Assembly (NCBI RefSeq): GCF_025699295.1
Contig: NZ_JAILWB010000017.1
Span: forward strand, 1-64,000
Direction: 5' to 3'
Length of the DNA stretch: 64,000 nt
DNA from: Hydrogenophaga sp.
GTDB taxonomy: Bacteria > Pseudomonadota > Gammaproteobacteria > Burkholderiales > Burkholderiaceae_C
Below are positions 55,603 to 64,000 of the stretch, one piece after another (the stretch's first letter is position 1; every line of letters begins with the position of its first letter). The position numbers were made by a program, and so were the translations under genes. The notes under the pieces were generated by a model that was given only the letters and a program-made list of their open reading frames with translations, was not told the origin of the DNA and searched no databases.

Positions 55603-56997
55603 ATGGAGATTCCGACAGTGAGCCACGCGATATCCGAGGAACTGCTGCGGCGGTTCGACGTCCCCGGGCCCCGGTATACCTCTTACCCCACGGCCGACCG
55701 GTTCGTCGAGGCATTCACGGAGCGCGACTACATCCAGGCGCTCGAGCAGCGGCGCGCCGGCTCACTGGCGCTGCCTCTGTCGCTGTATGTGCACATCCCG
55801 TTCTGCGAGTCGGTGTGCTACTACTGCGCCTGCAACAAAGTCATCACCAGGCACCATTCGCGCGCGGCGGAGTACCTCCGTTACCTTGCGCGCGAACTGG
55901 AGCTGCAGGTCGAGCATGTCGGCAAGGGCCAGCCGGTGTCGCAGCTGCACCTCGGTGGCGGCACGCCGACCTTTCTGTCCGATGACGAGCTGGAAGACCT
56001 GATGTCGATGATCCGGCGTCATTTCACCCTCGTGCCCGGCGGCGAATACTCGATCGAGGTGGACCCCCGCACCGTGACCGGGGAACGCCTGCGCACGCTC
56101 GCGCGCCTGGGTTTCAACCGGCTGAGCTTCGGCGTGCAGGACTTCGACCCGGCGGTGCAGAAGGCCGTGCACCGCGTGCAGCCCGCCGAACAGGTGTTTG
56201 CCCTGGTGGAGGAGGCGCGGCGCATCGGCTTCGAGTCGGTCAATGTGGACCTGATCTATGGGCTGCCGCTGCAGACGCCCGAATCGTTTGCCCGCACCCT
56301 GGCGCAGGTGAATGCCTTGCGGCCGGACCGCATCGCGCTGTACGCGTATGCGCATCTGCCGTCGAGGTTCAAGCCGCAAAGGCGCATCGTGGCGGCCGAG
56401 CTGCCCAGCGCGTCGGACAAGCTGGGCATGTTGTCGCTGTCGATCGATGCCCTGCTGGACGCGGGCTACGTCTACATCGGGATGGACCATTTCGCGCTGC
56501 CCACCGACGCACTGGCCGTGGCCCGGCGCCAGGGGCGCCTGCACCGCAACTTCCAGGGCTACAGCACGCAACCGGACTGCGACCTGATCGCGTTGGGTGT
56601 GTCGGCCATCGGGCGCATCGGTGCCACCTACAGCCAGAACGCCAAGACGCTGGAGGAGTACCGCGACCTGCTCGACCAGGGCCGCCTGCCCATCGTGCGC
56701 GGCCTGGCGCTCACGCGCGACGACCTGTTGCGGCGCGCGGTGATCATGTCCCTGATGTGCCAGGGCGAAGTGCAGTTCGAGCCGATCGAGCTCGGGCATC
56801 TGATCGACTTCAGGCGGCACTTCGCGCGCGAGATCGAAGCCCTGGATGAGCTCGCGGCGCTGGGGCTGGTGCAGGTGGACGCCACCGGCCTGCATGTCAC
56901 CGAAGCCGGCTGGTACCTGGTGCGTGCCATTGCGATGGTGTTCGACCGGAACCTGCAGGTTGACGAGAACCGTGCGCGCTTCTCGCGGATCATCTGA
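55603..56997 (+). CDS. hemN: Oxygen-independent coproporphyrinogen III oxidase (radical SAM)
   Basis: 464 residues if started at ATG 55603; GTG 55618 (459 residues) has the better ribosome site (GGAG, 9 bp) and may be the true start. The radical SAM cluster motif is CESVCYYC (Cys68, Cys72, Cys75). GGGTPTFL and the C-terminal HemN domain are present, and PGPRYTSYPTADRF is the true-HemN N-terminus. It makes protoporphyrinogen without O2, supplying haem for the cbb3 oxidase when oxygen is low. Confidence 0.95.
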   Translation: MEIPTVSHAISEELLRRFDVPGPRYTSYPTADRFVEAFTERDYIQALEQRRAGSLALPLSLYVHIPFCESVCYYCACNKVITRHHSRAAEYLRYLARELELQVEHVGKGQPVSQLHLGGGTPTFLSDDELEDLMSMIRRHFTLVPGGEYSIEVDPRTVTGERLRTLARLGFNRLSFGVQDFDPAVQKAVHRVQPAEQVFALVEEARRIGFESVNVDLIYGLPLQTPESFARTLAQVNALRPDRIALYAYAHLPSRFKPQRRIVAAELPSASDKLGMLSLSIDALLDAGYVYIGMDHFALPTDALAVARRQGRLHRNFQGYSTQPDCDLIALGVSAIGRIGATYSQNAKTLEEYRDLLDQGRLPIVRGLALTRDDLLRRAVIMSLMCQGEVQFEPIELGHLIDFRRHFAREIEALDELAALGLVQVDATGLHVTEAGWYLVRAIAMVFDRNLQVDENRARFSRII

Positions 56998-57019
56998 CCG
57001 TCTGGGCGACAGGGCCACC

Positions 57020-57691
57020 ATGCAGACCTCGATGGCGATCACGGCGTTCTTCATGGGTGTGGTGGGCGGCCCCCACTGCGTGGCCATGTGCGGCGCGGCC
57101 TGCGCCGGTATCGGCCGGGCGGCGGGCGCGCGCAGCACGCGTGCCCTGCTGGGGTTCCAGGTCAGCCGCATGGCGGGCTACGCGCTGTTCGGGGCGTTCG
57201 CCGCCGGGTCGGTGCAGGGCCTGGCCTGGATGGGCACGAACACCGCGGTGTTGCGCCCGGTCTGGACCATGTTTCATGTGGGCGCGCTGCTGCTGGGCGC
57301 GGTGTTGTTGTGGCAGGCGCGTCAGCCCGCGTGGATCGAAAGCCTGGGCCAGGGCGTCTGGCGGCGGGCGCGGCCGGCACTGGCCGCCCTGGGGCCGCGC
57401 GCACCGGTGGTGCTCGGCTTTGGCTGGGCGCTCATGCCCTGCGGCCTGCTGTATTCGGCCCTGCTGGTGGCGTCCCTGTCGGCCAACGCGCTGGATGGGG
57501 CGCTCATCATGGCGCTGTTCTCGATCGGTACCTCGGTGTCGCTGACCGCCGCGCCCTGGTTGCTGCTGCGCCTGCGTGGTGCCCCGTCGGGCGGCTGGGG
57601 CATCCGCCTGGCGGGGTTTGCGCTGGCGCTCACCTCGGGCTGGGCGCTGTGGATGGGCCTCACCCAGCCCACGGGCCTGTGGTGCCTGTGA
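57020..57691 (+). CDS. Sulfite exporter TauE/SafE-like membrane protein of the cco region
   Basis: 223 residues from the ATG at 57020, 22 bp after hemN. Six predicted helices. The N-terminal GVVGGPHCVAMCGAACAGIG, with two closely spaced cysteines, and the mid-protein FGWALMPCGLLYSALLVA are typical of the SafE/CcoS-associated family often found beside cbb3 genes and linked to metal supply or cytochrome maturation. Substrate unproven. Confidence 0.87.
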   Translation: MQTSMAITAFFMGVVGGPHCVAMCGAACAGIGRAAGARSTRALLGFQVSRMAGYALFGAFAAGSVQGLAWMGTNTAVLRPVWTMFHVGALLLGAVLLWQARQPAWIESLGQGVWRRARPALAALGPRAPVVLGFGWALMPCGLLYSALLVASLSANALDGALIMALFSIGTSVSLTAAPWLLLRLRGAPSGGWGIRLAGFALALTSGWALWMGLTQPTGLWCL

Positions 57692-57692
57692 A

Positions 57693-58625
57693 CTAAGGCT
57701 GCGCGCGCCTGCCAGGCAGGGTGGCCAGCACCAGTCCGAGCAAGGCGATGCCGAAAGCCACGGCCTGCAGCGCCGTGAGCCGCTCACCCATGAAGAGGAC
57801 GCCGATCGCTGCTGCGCTGATCGGCAGCATCACGGTGAACACGCCGGCTTGCGAGGCAGGCACCGCCTTGAGGCCGGTCATCCACAGCCAGACCGTCCAG
57901 ACGCTGGCGGCCAGACCGTAGAAGACCAGCAGCGCCCAGACGGGCAGCGAGACCCCGGAGAAATCGAACTGCCAGGCGGCCCACAGACCGAGTGGCGTGA
58001 CCAGCGCGAAGCCCCAGAGGTTGATGATGGCGGAGATGCGCTTGGGCCCAAGGCCCTGGGTGAGGTGCTTGCCGATCACCACATACGATGCCTCGCACAC
58101 GACGGCTGCGAAGACCAGCAGGTTGCCCAGCAGGGTCCGGCTGATGCCCCATGGGCCGCTGGTGTCCGCGACAGCGGCCGTGGCACTGTCCACCTTCTGG
58201 AGCGAAAACAGCCCGATGCCGATGGCCGCGCATGCGATGCCGGCTGCGCTGCGCCAGCCGATGCGCTCGCGCAGGAAGATCCAGCTCAGCACCGCGACCA
58301 CAGCCGGGATCGACGACATCACGACGCCGGCAGCGACGGCCGTGGTCAGGCTCACGCCGAACAGCATGCAGATCGAGAACAGGAAGTTGCCGAGAAACGA
58401 CTCGAGAAACAGCAGCCAGCGCGTGCGCGGCGTGATCGCCGGCTCGCCAGCGGGCTTGCGCAGCCAGTGGCCCATGGCCACGCCGCCGATGCCGAAACGC
58501 AGCCACGCCAGCAGAAACACGGGGAACACCAGTACCAGGGGCTTGGACAGTGCCACGTAGCTGCCGACCAGGGACATGCTCAGGGCCAGGCTGGCATAAG
58601 CCCACCATCGGTTCGGGGAAGTCAC
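57693..58625 (-). CDS. EamA/DMT-superfamily transporter
   Basis: 310 residues from a GTG at 58625; no in-frame ATG is available near the N-terminal helix. Ten predicted helices in two EamA repeats (starting AYASLALSMSLVGSYVALSK and GNLLVFAAVVCEASYVVIGK). Such proteins export amino acids or small metabolites. It is convergent with the SafE-like gene, one base apart, and its start faces the AT-rich aceA control region. Confidence 0.9.
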   Translation of the reverse strand: MTSPNRWWAYASLALSMSLVGSYVALSKPLVLVFPVFLLAWLRFGIGGVAMGHWLRKPAGEPAITPRTRWLLFLESFLGNFLFSICMLFGVSLTTAVAAGVVMSSIPAVVAVLSWIFLRERIGWRSAAGIACAAIGIGLFSLQKVDSATAAVADTSGPWGISRTLLGNLLVFAAVVCEASYVVIGKHLTQGLGPKRISAIINLWGFALVTPLGLWAAWQFDFSGVSLPVWALLVFYGLAASVWTVWLWMTGLKAVPASQAGVFTVMLPISAAAIGVLFMGERLTALQAVAFGIALLGLVLATLPGRRAQP

Positions 58626-58949
58626 GGCATTTCAGGGTATACGCGGAAGTCTGCGCATCATGCCTGACGCGTCACGGGGCATTTCGGGATGAGAGATTTT
58701 TGTTTTGCAATATGAGATGAAAGAATGTTGCGCTGCACTAAATTTTCTCAATGCAAGAGAATGATTTTCATATTGAGGGATTTGATGAAAAAGATATTGA
58801 AAAATAAAGAAAAATTAATTGTCTTATATAAGACATAAGAGCTTTCAAAACTCTTCTATAAGACTTAAAGTCTTCTCAACGGCACCGCGCTTCGTTTTTT
58901 CCGTTCGCGAGTCCGCTGCCCCGATCCCCCAACCTCAAGGAGTATTCAC
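58626..58949. other. AT-rich regulatory region before aceA (324 bp, no gene)
   Basis: Bases 58685-58875 are strikingly AT-rich compared with the GC-rich surroundings. It carries runs such as AAAATAAAGAAAAATTAATT and the paired palindromes described separately. No open frame of note. It should hold the aceA promoter and perhaps that of the divergent EamA gene; several AT-rich hexamers prevent a single confident -35/-10 assignment. Confidence 0.8.
58821..58872 (+). promoter_or_regulatory. Paired palindromic sites upstream of aceA
   Basis: GTCTTATATAAGAC (58821-58834) is a perfect 14-bp palindrome. TCTTCTATAAGAC (58852-58864) repeats it with one change. The centres are 30 bp apart, close to three helical turns. 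The second site runs into GACTT-A-AAGTC (58862-58872). The arrangement suits a dimeric regulator bound on one face of the helix. The regulator is unknown. Confidence 0.65.
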
Positions 58950-60281
58950 ATGCCTCAATCCCTGACCGAGCAACTGAGTCGCCAGCAGCAAATCGAAGCC
59001 CTCGAAAAAGACTGGGCGACCAACCCGCGCTGGAAGGGGGTGAAGCGTGGCTACACCGCCGCCGACGTCGTGCGCCTGCGCGGCAGCATGCAGGTCGAGC
59101 ACACGCTGGCCAAGCGCGGTGCCGAGAAGCTGTGGGACAAGGTCAACGGCGGCGCCAAGAAGGGCTATGTGAACGCTTTTGGAGCCATCTCCGCCGGTCA
59201 GGCCATGCAGCAGGCCAAGGCCGGCTTGGAGGCCGTGTACCTGTCGGGCTGGCAAGTCGCTGCCGACGGCAACACCTCCGAGACCATGTACCCCGACCAG
59301 TCGCTTTACGCCTACGACTCGGTGCCGACCATGGTTCGCCGCATCAACAACACCTTCAAGCGGGCCGATGAAATCCAGTGGGGCCGTGGCATCGAGCCGG
59401 GCAACAAGGACTTCATCGACTACTTCCTGCCCATCGTGGCGGACGCTGAAGCCGGTTTCGGCGGCGTGCTCAACGCGTTCGAGCTGATGAAGAACATGAT
59501 CGCCGCGGGTGCCGCTGGCGTGCACTTCGAAGACCAGCTGGCGGCCGTGAAGAAATGCGGCCACATGGGTGGCAAGGTCCTCGTGCCCACGCAGGAAGCC
59601 TGCGAAAAGCTGATCGCCGCGCGCTTCGCCGCCGACGTGATGGGCGTGTCCACCATCGTGCTGGCCCGCACCGATGCCGAGGCCGCCAACCTGATCACCA
59701 GCGACCACGACGCCAACGACAAGCCTTTCCTTACCGGCGAGCGCACGCAGGAAGGTTTCTACCGCGTCAAGAACGGCCTGGAGCAGGCCATCAGCCGCGG
59801 CATCGCCTACGCGCCTTATGCCGATCTGGTGTGGTGCGAGACCGGCGTGCCCGACATCGGCTTCGCCCGTGAGTTCGCCCAGGCCGTGCAGGCCGCCTGC
59901 CCCGGCAAGCTGCTGTCCTACAACTGCTCGCCGTCGTTCAACTGGAAGAAGAACCTCAACGACAAGCAGATCGCATCCTTCCAGGAAGACCTGGCCGCGC
60001 TGGGCTACAAGTACCAGTTCATCACGCTGGCTGGTATCCACATCAACTGGTTCAACACCTTCCAGTTCGCCCACGCCTATGCCCGCGGCGAGGGCATGAA
60101 GCACTACACCGAGATGGTGCAGGAACCCGAGTTCGCCGCGCGCGAGAAGGGCTACACCTTCGTGTCGCACCAGCAGGAAGTCGGCGCGGGTTACTTCGAC
60201 GACGTGACCACCGTGATCCAGGGCGGTTCGTCCAGCGTGAAGGCGCTGACGGGTTCGACCGAGGAGGAGCAGTTCCACTGA
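58950..60281 (+). CDS. aceA: Isocitrate lyase
   Basis: 443 residues with AAGGAG upstream. It cleaves isocitrate to glyoxylate and succinate (EC 4.1.3.1), the first step of the glyoxylate shunt. The catalytic signature KKCGHMGGK is at about residues 207-215, with substrate-site segments [12 protein letters not shown] and [10 protein letters not shown]. No malate synthase is in the window. With acetyl-CoA synthetase at 34 kb it supports growth on acetate or fatty acids. Confidence 0.98.
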   Translation: MPQSLTEQLSRQQQIEALEKDWATNPRWKGVKRGYTAADVVRLRGSMQVEHTLAKRGAEKLWDKVNGGAKKGYVNAFGAISAGQAMQQAKAGLEAVYLSGWQVAADGNTSETMYPDQSLYAYDSVPTMVRRINNTFKRADEIQWGRGIEPGNKDFIDYFLPIVADAEAGFGGVLNAFELMKNMIAAGAAGVHFEDQLAAVKKCGHMGGKVLVPTQEACEKLIAARFAADVMGVSTIVLARTDAEAANLITSDHDANDKPFLTGERTQEGFYRVKNGLEQAISRGIAYAPYADLVWCETGVPDIGFAREFAQAVQAACPGKLLSYNCSPSFNWKKNLNDKQIASFQEDLAALGYKYQFITLAGIHINWFNTFQFAHAYARGEGMKHYTEMVQEPEFAAREKGYTFVSHQQEVGAGYFDDVTTVIQGGSSSVKALTGSTEEEQFH

Positions 60282-60322
60282 AATCCCCCGAGTCCGCCCC
60301 AGAGCGGTTTGAGGAGACACGG

Positions 60323-60349
60323 AGCCCGGGCATGCCCCGGGCTTTTTTA
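60323..60349 (+). terminator. Intrinsic terminator after aceA
   Basis: AGCCCGGG / CCCGGGCT stem with a 5-nt loop and six T. Confidence 0.9.
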
Positions 60350-60402
60350 TGGGAAAATGGCGGCTTGTTCGACACAGCAAGAGCGAGAAAGGCAATCTGG
60401 TT

Positions 60403-60444
60403 ATGACACCGCGAACTCAGGAGACCACTCTCCCGGCCTTGTAA
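60403..60444 (+). CDS. Threonine-rich leader peptide for thrS (MTPRTQETTLPAL)
   Basis: ATG at 60403, stop TAA at 60442. Four of 13 codons are for threonine (ACA, ACT, ACC, ACT), two of them adjacent at 60424-60429. AGAAAGG lies about 10 bases upstream as a possible ribosome site. It overlaps the first arm of a stem and precedes a terminator just before thrS, the layout of ribosome-mediated attenuation. The frame is short, and translation is inferred. Confidence 0.7.
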   Translation: MTPRTQETTLPAL

Positions 60445-60518
60445 GGCCTGCAGTTCGCGCCTGCCCGATTGATTCCCTTCTGACCCACACACCAGCGCGG
60501 CCCCTGCCGCGCTTTTTT
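60410..60518 (+). promoter_or_regulatory. Putative transcription attenuator of thrS with competing stems
   Basis: Arm 1 (60410-60421, within the leader) pairs with arm 2 (60447-60459): 12 pairs with one bulged base. Arm 2 plus the next base (CGCGC, 60456-60460) can instead pair with GCGCG (60495-60499) in the 5' arm of the terminator. A ribosome waiting at the ACC-ACT codons would cover arm 1 and free arm 2 to block termination. A ribosome reaching the stop codon would cover arm 2 and let the terminator form. Confidence 0.6.
60494..60518 (+). terminator. Intrinsic terminator in the thrS leader
   Basis: AGCGCGGC / GCCGCGCT stem with a CCCT loop and six T, ending 16 bp before the thrS ATG. Lying ahead of an essential gene, it makes sense only as a conditional terminator. 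Confidence 0.85.
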
Positions 60519-60534
60519 GTTTTCTGGATCCCCC

Positions 60535-62442
60535 ATGTTGCACATCACGCTCCCCGACGGTTCCCAACGTGAATTCCCCGGCCCGGTCACGGTGGCCGAG
60601 GTGGCGGCCTCGATCGGCGCCGGTCTGGCCAAGGCGGCGCTGGCCGGAAAGATCGACGGCAAGGTGGTCGATACCGGTTACCTCATCACCCAGGACAGTC
60701 CGCTGTCCATCGTCACTGCCAAGGACGCCGACGGGCTGGAGGTGATCCGCCACTCGACCGCTCACCTGCTGGCGTATGCGGTCAAGGAGCTGTTCCCGGA
60801 CGCGCAGGTGACCATTGGCCCGGTGATCGAACACGGCTTCTTTTACGACTTTTCGTACAAGCGGCCCTTCACGCCCGAGGATCTTGTCGCGATCGAAAAG
60901 CGCATGACCGAACTGGCCAGCAAGGACGAGCCCGTGGTGCGCCGCGTGCTGCCTCGCGACGAGGCCGTTGCTCATTTCAAGGCCATGGGCGAGCACTACA
61001 AGGCAGAGATCATTGCCAGCATCCCTAGCAACGAGGACGTGTCGCTCTACCGAGAAGGTGCGTTTGAAGACCTGTGTCGCGGCCCGCACGTGCCCAGCAC
61101 CGGCAAGCTCAAGCACTTCAAGCTCATGAAAGTGGCGGGTGCCTACTGGCGCGGCGACCACCGCAACGAGATGCTGCAGCGCATCTACGGCACGGCCTGG
61201 GCCACCAAGGAAGAACTGCAGCAGCACCTGACCATGATCGAAGAGGCCGAGAAGCGCGACCATCGCAAGCTCGGTCGTGAACTCGACCTGTTCCACATCG
61301 ACGAGCATGCGCCCGGCCTGGTGTTCTGGCACCCCAAGGGCTGGACGCTGTGGCAGGAGGTGGAGCAGTACATGCGCCGCGTCTACCGCGACAACGGCTA
61401 CCAGGAGGTCAAGGGTCCGCAGATCATCGACAAGTCGCTGTGGGAGAAGACCGGCCACTGGGACAAGTACCGCGACAACATGTTCACCACCGAGAGTGAA
61501 AAGCGCGACTATGCCCTCAAGCCCATGAACTGCCCGGGACACATCCTGATCTACAAGCAGGGCATCAAGAGCTACAGGGATCTGCCCCTGCGCTATGGCG
61601 AGTTCGGACAATGCCACCGCAACGAGCCCAGCGGCGGCCTGCACGGCATCATGCGCGTGCGTGGCTTTACGCAGGACGACGGCCACATCTTCTGCACCGA
61701 AGAGCAGATATTGCCCGAGTGCCTGGCCTACACCGCGCTGCTGCAGAAGGTCTATTCCGACTTCGGTTTCAAGAACATCATCTACAAGGTCGCTACGCGG
61801 CCGGCCGCGCGCATCGGCTCCGACGAAGTCTGGGGCAAGGCCGAGCATGCCCTGATGGAGAGCTTGCGAGCCTCAGGTTGCGAATTCGAGATCGCGCCCG
61901 GCGATGGTGCCTTCTACGGCCCGAAGATCGAGTACACCCTGAAGGACGCGATCGGACGGCAATGGCAGTGCGGCACCATGCAGGTGGACTTCTCCATGCC
62001 CGAGCGGCTGGACGCCGAATACGTGGGCGAGGATGGCTCGCGCCACCGCCCCGTCATGCTGCATCGCGCCATCGTGGGCAGCCTGGAGCGCTTCATCGGC
62101 ATCTTGATCGAAGAACATGCGGGGGCCTTGCCCACCTGGCTGGCGCCGGTGCAGGTCGCCGTGCTCAACATCACCGACGCGCAGGCCGAATACTGTCGGG
62201 AAATCGCGAAATCTCTGCAGAATCAAGGGCTTAGGGTGGTGACCGACCTGCGCAACGAGAAAATTACGTATAAAATACGGGAGCACGCGCTGCAAAAGCT
62301 GCCTTTCATCGTTGTCGTGGGCGACAAAGAGAAGGAAGCTGGTGCCGTGGCTGTACGGGCTCGAGGGAACAAAGACCTCGGTGTCATGCCGCTGGAAGCC
62401 TTTTCCAAACTCATTGCGGCAGACGTTTCATCCAAAGTTTGA
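60535..62442 (+). CDS. thrS: Threonyl-tRNA synthetase
   Basis: 635 residues from the ATG at 60535. The N-terminal TGS domain (residues 1-60) is followed by the editing domain ([16 protein letters not shown] and [15 protein letters not shown]), then the class II catalytic core with zinc-binding Cys in MNCPGHI, motif 2 [15 protein letters not shown] and motif 3 [21 protein letters not shown], and the anticodon-binding domain from about residue 530. The ribosome site is poor (GGA only), and the run up to the ATG carries the leader terminator. Confidence 0.98.
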   Translation: MLHITLPDGSQREFPGPVTVAEVAASIGAGLAKAALAGKIDGKVVDTGYLITQDSPLSIVTAKDADGLEVIRHSTAHLLAYAVKELFPDAQVTIGPVIEHGFFYDFSYKRPFTPEDLVAIEKRMTELASKDEPVVRRVLPRDEAVAHFKAMGEHYKAEIIASIPSNEDVSLYREGAFEDLCRGPHVPSTGKLKHFKLMKVAGAYWRGDHRNEMLQRIYGTAWATKEELQQHLTMIEEAEKRDHRKLGRELDLFHIDEHAPGLVFWHPKGWTLWQEVEQYMRRVYRDNGYQEVKGPQIIDKSLWEKTGHWDKYRDNMFTTESEKRDYALKPMNCPGHILIYKQGIKSYRDLPLRYGEFGQCHRNEPSGGLHGIMRVRGFTQDDGHIFCTEEQILPECLAYTALLQKVYSDFGFKNIIYKVATRPAARIGSDEVWGKAEHALMESLRASGCEFEIAPGDGAFYGPKIEYTLKDAIGRQWQCGTMQVDFSMPERLDAEYVGEDGSRHRPVMLHRAIVGSLERFIGILIEEHAGALPTWLAPVQVAVLNITDAQAEYCREIAKSLQNQGLRVVTDLRNEKITYKIREHALQKLPFIVVVGDKEKEAGAVAVRARGNKDLGVMPLEAFSKLIAADVSSKV

Positions 62443-62551
62443 TGTCCAACATCTGGCTTGATGCCCCTGCCGCCGTGGCACACCTCGCGTGTATGGTGGC
62501 GGCCGAAGGGCCGCCATTCCGCTTGACCAAGCCCACACGAAGGAACTCACC

Positions 62552-63160
62552 ATAGCTACCAACTTTCGCGACCGCCGCCAACGTGAAGAGCGCGCACACA
62601 GACTGAACCGGGAAATCATGGCTCCTGAGGTTCGCCTCAATGGCCCCGAGAACGAGCCGCTGGGCATCGTGAGTCTGCAGGAGGCGCTGCGCATGGCCGG
62701 TGAACTGGATGTGGATCTGGTCGAAATTGCGGCCACTGCTGTCCCTCCCGTGTGTCGTCTGATGGACTACGGCAAGTTCAAGTACCAGGAGCAGAAGAAG
62801 GCAGCGGAAGCCAAGGCCAAGCAGACGGTCATCGAGATTAAGGAAGTCAAATTCCGGCCCGGTACCGACGATGGCGACTACAACATCAAGATGCGCAACA
62901 TCCGGCGCTTCCTTGACGATGGTGACAAGTGCAAGATCACGCTGCGGTTTCGCGGCCGTGAGATCACCCACCAGGATCTGGGCCTGGCCTTGTTGAACCG
63001 GATTCGCGATGAGTTGGCCGATTCGATCGTGGTGGAGCAGTTTCCCAAGCTGGAAGGGCGCCAGATGATCATGATGATCGCGCCCGGACGAAAGAAGGCC
63101 GGTGCAGCGGCCAAACCCGCCGAGGCGTCAACGCCAGCGGCGGGGCAGTCGGCAGCCTGA
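62552..63160 (+). CDS. infC: Translation initiation factor IF-3, probable ATA start
   Basis: 202 residues if started at the ATA at 62552, which follows AAGGA by 7 bases. The protein then reads (M)[20 protein letters not shown], as expected for IF-3. The only upstream in-frame ATG (62489) gives 21 unconserved residues and no ribosome site. IF-3 genes commonly use rare starts (AUU in E. coli) so that IF-3, which rejects non-standard starts, limits its own synthesis. The N domain, the linker ([15 protein letters not shown]) and the C domain are all present, with an Ala-rich tail. Confidence 0.92.
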   Translation: MATNFRDRRQREERAHRLNREIMAPEVRLNGPENEPLGIVSLQEALRMAGELDVDLVEIAATAVPPVCRLMDYGKFKYQEQKKAAEAKAKQTVIEIKEVKFRPGTDDGDYNIKMRNIRRFLDDGDKCKITLRFRGREITHQDLGLALLNRIRDELADSIVVEQFPKLEGRQMIMMIAPGRKKAGAAAKPAEASTPAAGQSAA

Positions 63161-63344
63161 GGACGGCCGGCGGCAACAACAGCATTGGACGGGCAGGGTA
63201 GTCTCCTGCCGGTTCGAGGCGGTGGCTGAAGGGCCATGCGCCGAATCGGAGAGCCGAAAGGTTGTCCATAAAAGTGGCTCGGGGCCAACAAGTCCGCGGA
63301 AGGTTCGCGGCGCCTCACGAGCACAAATGAAAAGGAGCATGAAG
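63161..63344 (+). promoter_or_regulatory. infC-rpmI spacer, possible ribosomal-protein leader
   Basis: 184 nt without a gene. It contains a hairpin GGCAGG (63192-63197) with CCTGCC (63205-63210) and other GC-rich pairings. In E. coli the L20 protein represses rpmI translation through a structure in this spacer. Whether the same occurs here cannot be judged by eye. Confidence 0.35.
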
Positions 63345-63548
63345 ATGCCCAAAATGAAGACCAAGAGCAGCGCGAAGAAGCGTTTTCGCGTTCGTCCCGG
63401 TGGCACCGTCAAGCGCGGTCAAGCCTTCAAACGTCACATCCTGACCAAGAAGACCACCAAGAACAAGCGTCACCTGCGTGGAGCAGTCACCGTGCATGAG
63501 ACCAACATGGGTCATATGGCACAGATGCTGCCCGGCATGGGCATTTGA
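63345..63548 (+). CDS. rpmI: 50S ribosomal protein L35
   Basis: 67 residues from the ATG at 63345 ([20 protein letters not shown]), the conserved L35 start, with AAAGGAG 8 bp before it. An ATG at 63339 would add two residues but is too close to the ribosome site. It is followed by rplT after 25 bp. Confidence 0.97.
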   Translation: MPKMKTKSSAKKRFRVRPGGTVKRGQAFKRHILTKKTTKNKRHLRGAVTVHETNMGHMAQMLPGMGI

Positions 63549-63573
63549 TCAACGACGAACAAGGAGAACACAC

Positions 63574-63933
63574 ATGCCTCGCGTCAAACGTGGTGTAACG
63601 GCTCGCGCCCGACACAAAAAGGTTCTGGCTCTGGCCAAAGGTTTCCGCGGCCGCCGCGGCAACGTCTTCCGCATCGCCAAGCAGGCGGTGATGAAGGCAG
63701 GGCAATACGCCTACCGTGATCGCCGCACGAAAAAGCGCGTCTTCCGCCAATTGTGGATTGCCCGTATCAACGCCGGTGCCCGCGCATGCGGCCTGACGTA
63801 CAGCCAGTTCGCCAATGGCCTCAAGAAGGCCCAGATCGAGATCGACCGCAAGGTACTGGCCGATCTGGCGGTGAACGACCCGGCGGCCTTTGGCAGCATC
63901 GTGGAGCAGGTCAAAGCCAAGCTGGCCGCTTGA
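63574..63933 (+). CDS. rplT: 50S ribosomal protein L20
   Basis: 119 residues with AAGGAG upstream. [20 protein letters not shown] and the [20 protein letters not shown] segment are the family signature. L20 assembles early on 23S rRNA and, in known systems, regulates its own operon. pheS and pheT probably follow beyond base 64000. Confidence 0.98.
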   Translation: MPRVKRGVTARARHKKVLALAKGFRGRRGNVFRIAKQAVMKAGQYAYRDRRTKKRVFRQLWIARINAGARACGLTYSQFANGLKKAQIEIDRKVLADLAVNDPAAFGSIVEQVKAKLAA

Positions 63934-63941
63934 TTCACGAT

Positions 63942-63973
63942 CGGGAGTGCAGCGTTCGTCGCAGCGTCTCCCG
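63942..63973 (+). other. Hairpin after rplT at the window edge
   Basis: CGGGAG (63942-63947) pairs with CTCCCG (63968-63973). No T-run follows within the window, so it is not a clear terminator. It could be part of a leader for the gene that follows, which is not visible. Confidence 0.4.
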
Positions 63974-64000
63974 TCGCTCTAAGGGGTTGAGGCTTGAGGG

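Noticed and set aside
60350..60534. T-box riboswitch in the thrS leader
   Set aside because: No T-box consensus or specifier-loop layout is visible, and T-boxes are rare in Proteobacteria. A translated leader peptide explains the terminator better.

Overview
The window is high-GC chromosomal DNA of a betaproteobacterium in the order Burkholderiales, most likely family Comamonadaceae and possibly Hydrogenophaga or a close relative. This is an inference from gene content and order: tRNA-Leu/tig/clpP/clpX/lon, a cbb3-oxidase cluster with an ANR/FNR-type regulator, TAXI-type TRAP genes, a small Trp-rich protein, and thrS/infC/rpmI/rplT. There is no rRNA, CRISPR array, phage or insertion sequence. 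I count about 60 protein genes and four tRNAs, and coding density is high.

Layout. 1-6.1 kb (minus): a xylose operon, read as lacI-type regulator, xylB, xylA, a sugar phosphate isomerase/epimerase-like protein and a Gfo/Idh/MocA oxidoreductase cut by the window edge. Two related palindromes lie in its promoter region. 6.2-12 kb: a yeast-type cytosine deaminase, an orphan hpnC-like squalene-biosynthesis gene, and an RND efflux adaptor and pump with a TetR-type operator. 12.04-12.36 kb is a gene-free gap holding two fold-back elements of the same architecture. 12.4-20.5 kb: a LysR regulator, a DadA-like amino acid dehydrogenase, a class III aminotransferase, and a TAXI/TRAP transporter with an Asp/Glu-racemase-like protein.

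20.6-27.3 kb: tRNA-Leu(UAG), trigger factor, clpP, clpX and lon, then tRNA-Gly, tRNA-Cys and tRNA-Leu(UAA) separated by strong terminators. 27.3-36.8 kb: a conserved acidic protein, an MFS transporter, class I fumarase with murI read through a TTGA overlap, divergent class II fumarase, a UPF0114 membrane protein, acetyl-CoA synthetase, a small cytochrome c and a Trp-rich protein. 36.8-46.4 kb: ilvD with a divergent LysR gene, lgt, a GntR-controlled malonate operon (malonyl-CoA decarboxylase, enoyl-CoA hydratase-like protein, malonyl-CoA synthetase) and a MATE transporter.

46.4-57.7 kb is a micro-oxic respiration island: uspA, ccoI, ccoS, ccoNOQP, ccoG, a short ccoH-like gene, a small membrane protein, an FNR/ANR-type regulator, hemN and a SafE-like membrane protein. 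Three ANR/FNR boxes (46942, 49503, 55551) tie it together. 57.7-60.3 kb: an EamA exporter and isocitrate lyase, the latter behind an unusually AT-rich regulatory region with paired palindromes. 60.35-63.93 kb: thrS-infC-rpmI-rplT, probably running on to pheST outside the window.

The most notable finding is at 60403-60518. A 13-codon open frame with four threonine codons (MTPRTQETTLPAL) has a possible Shine-Dalgarno, overlaps competing stems, and is followed by an intrinsic terminator immediately before thrS. It looks like a ribosome-mediated threonine attenuator controlling threonyl-tRNA synthetase. Other points of interest are the paired fold-back elements, a probable ATA start for infC, and a hairpin that would cover the ccoN ribosome binding site.
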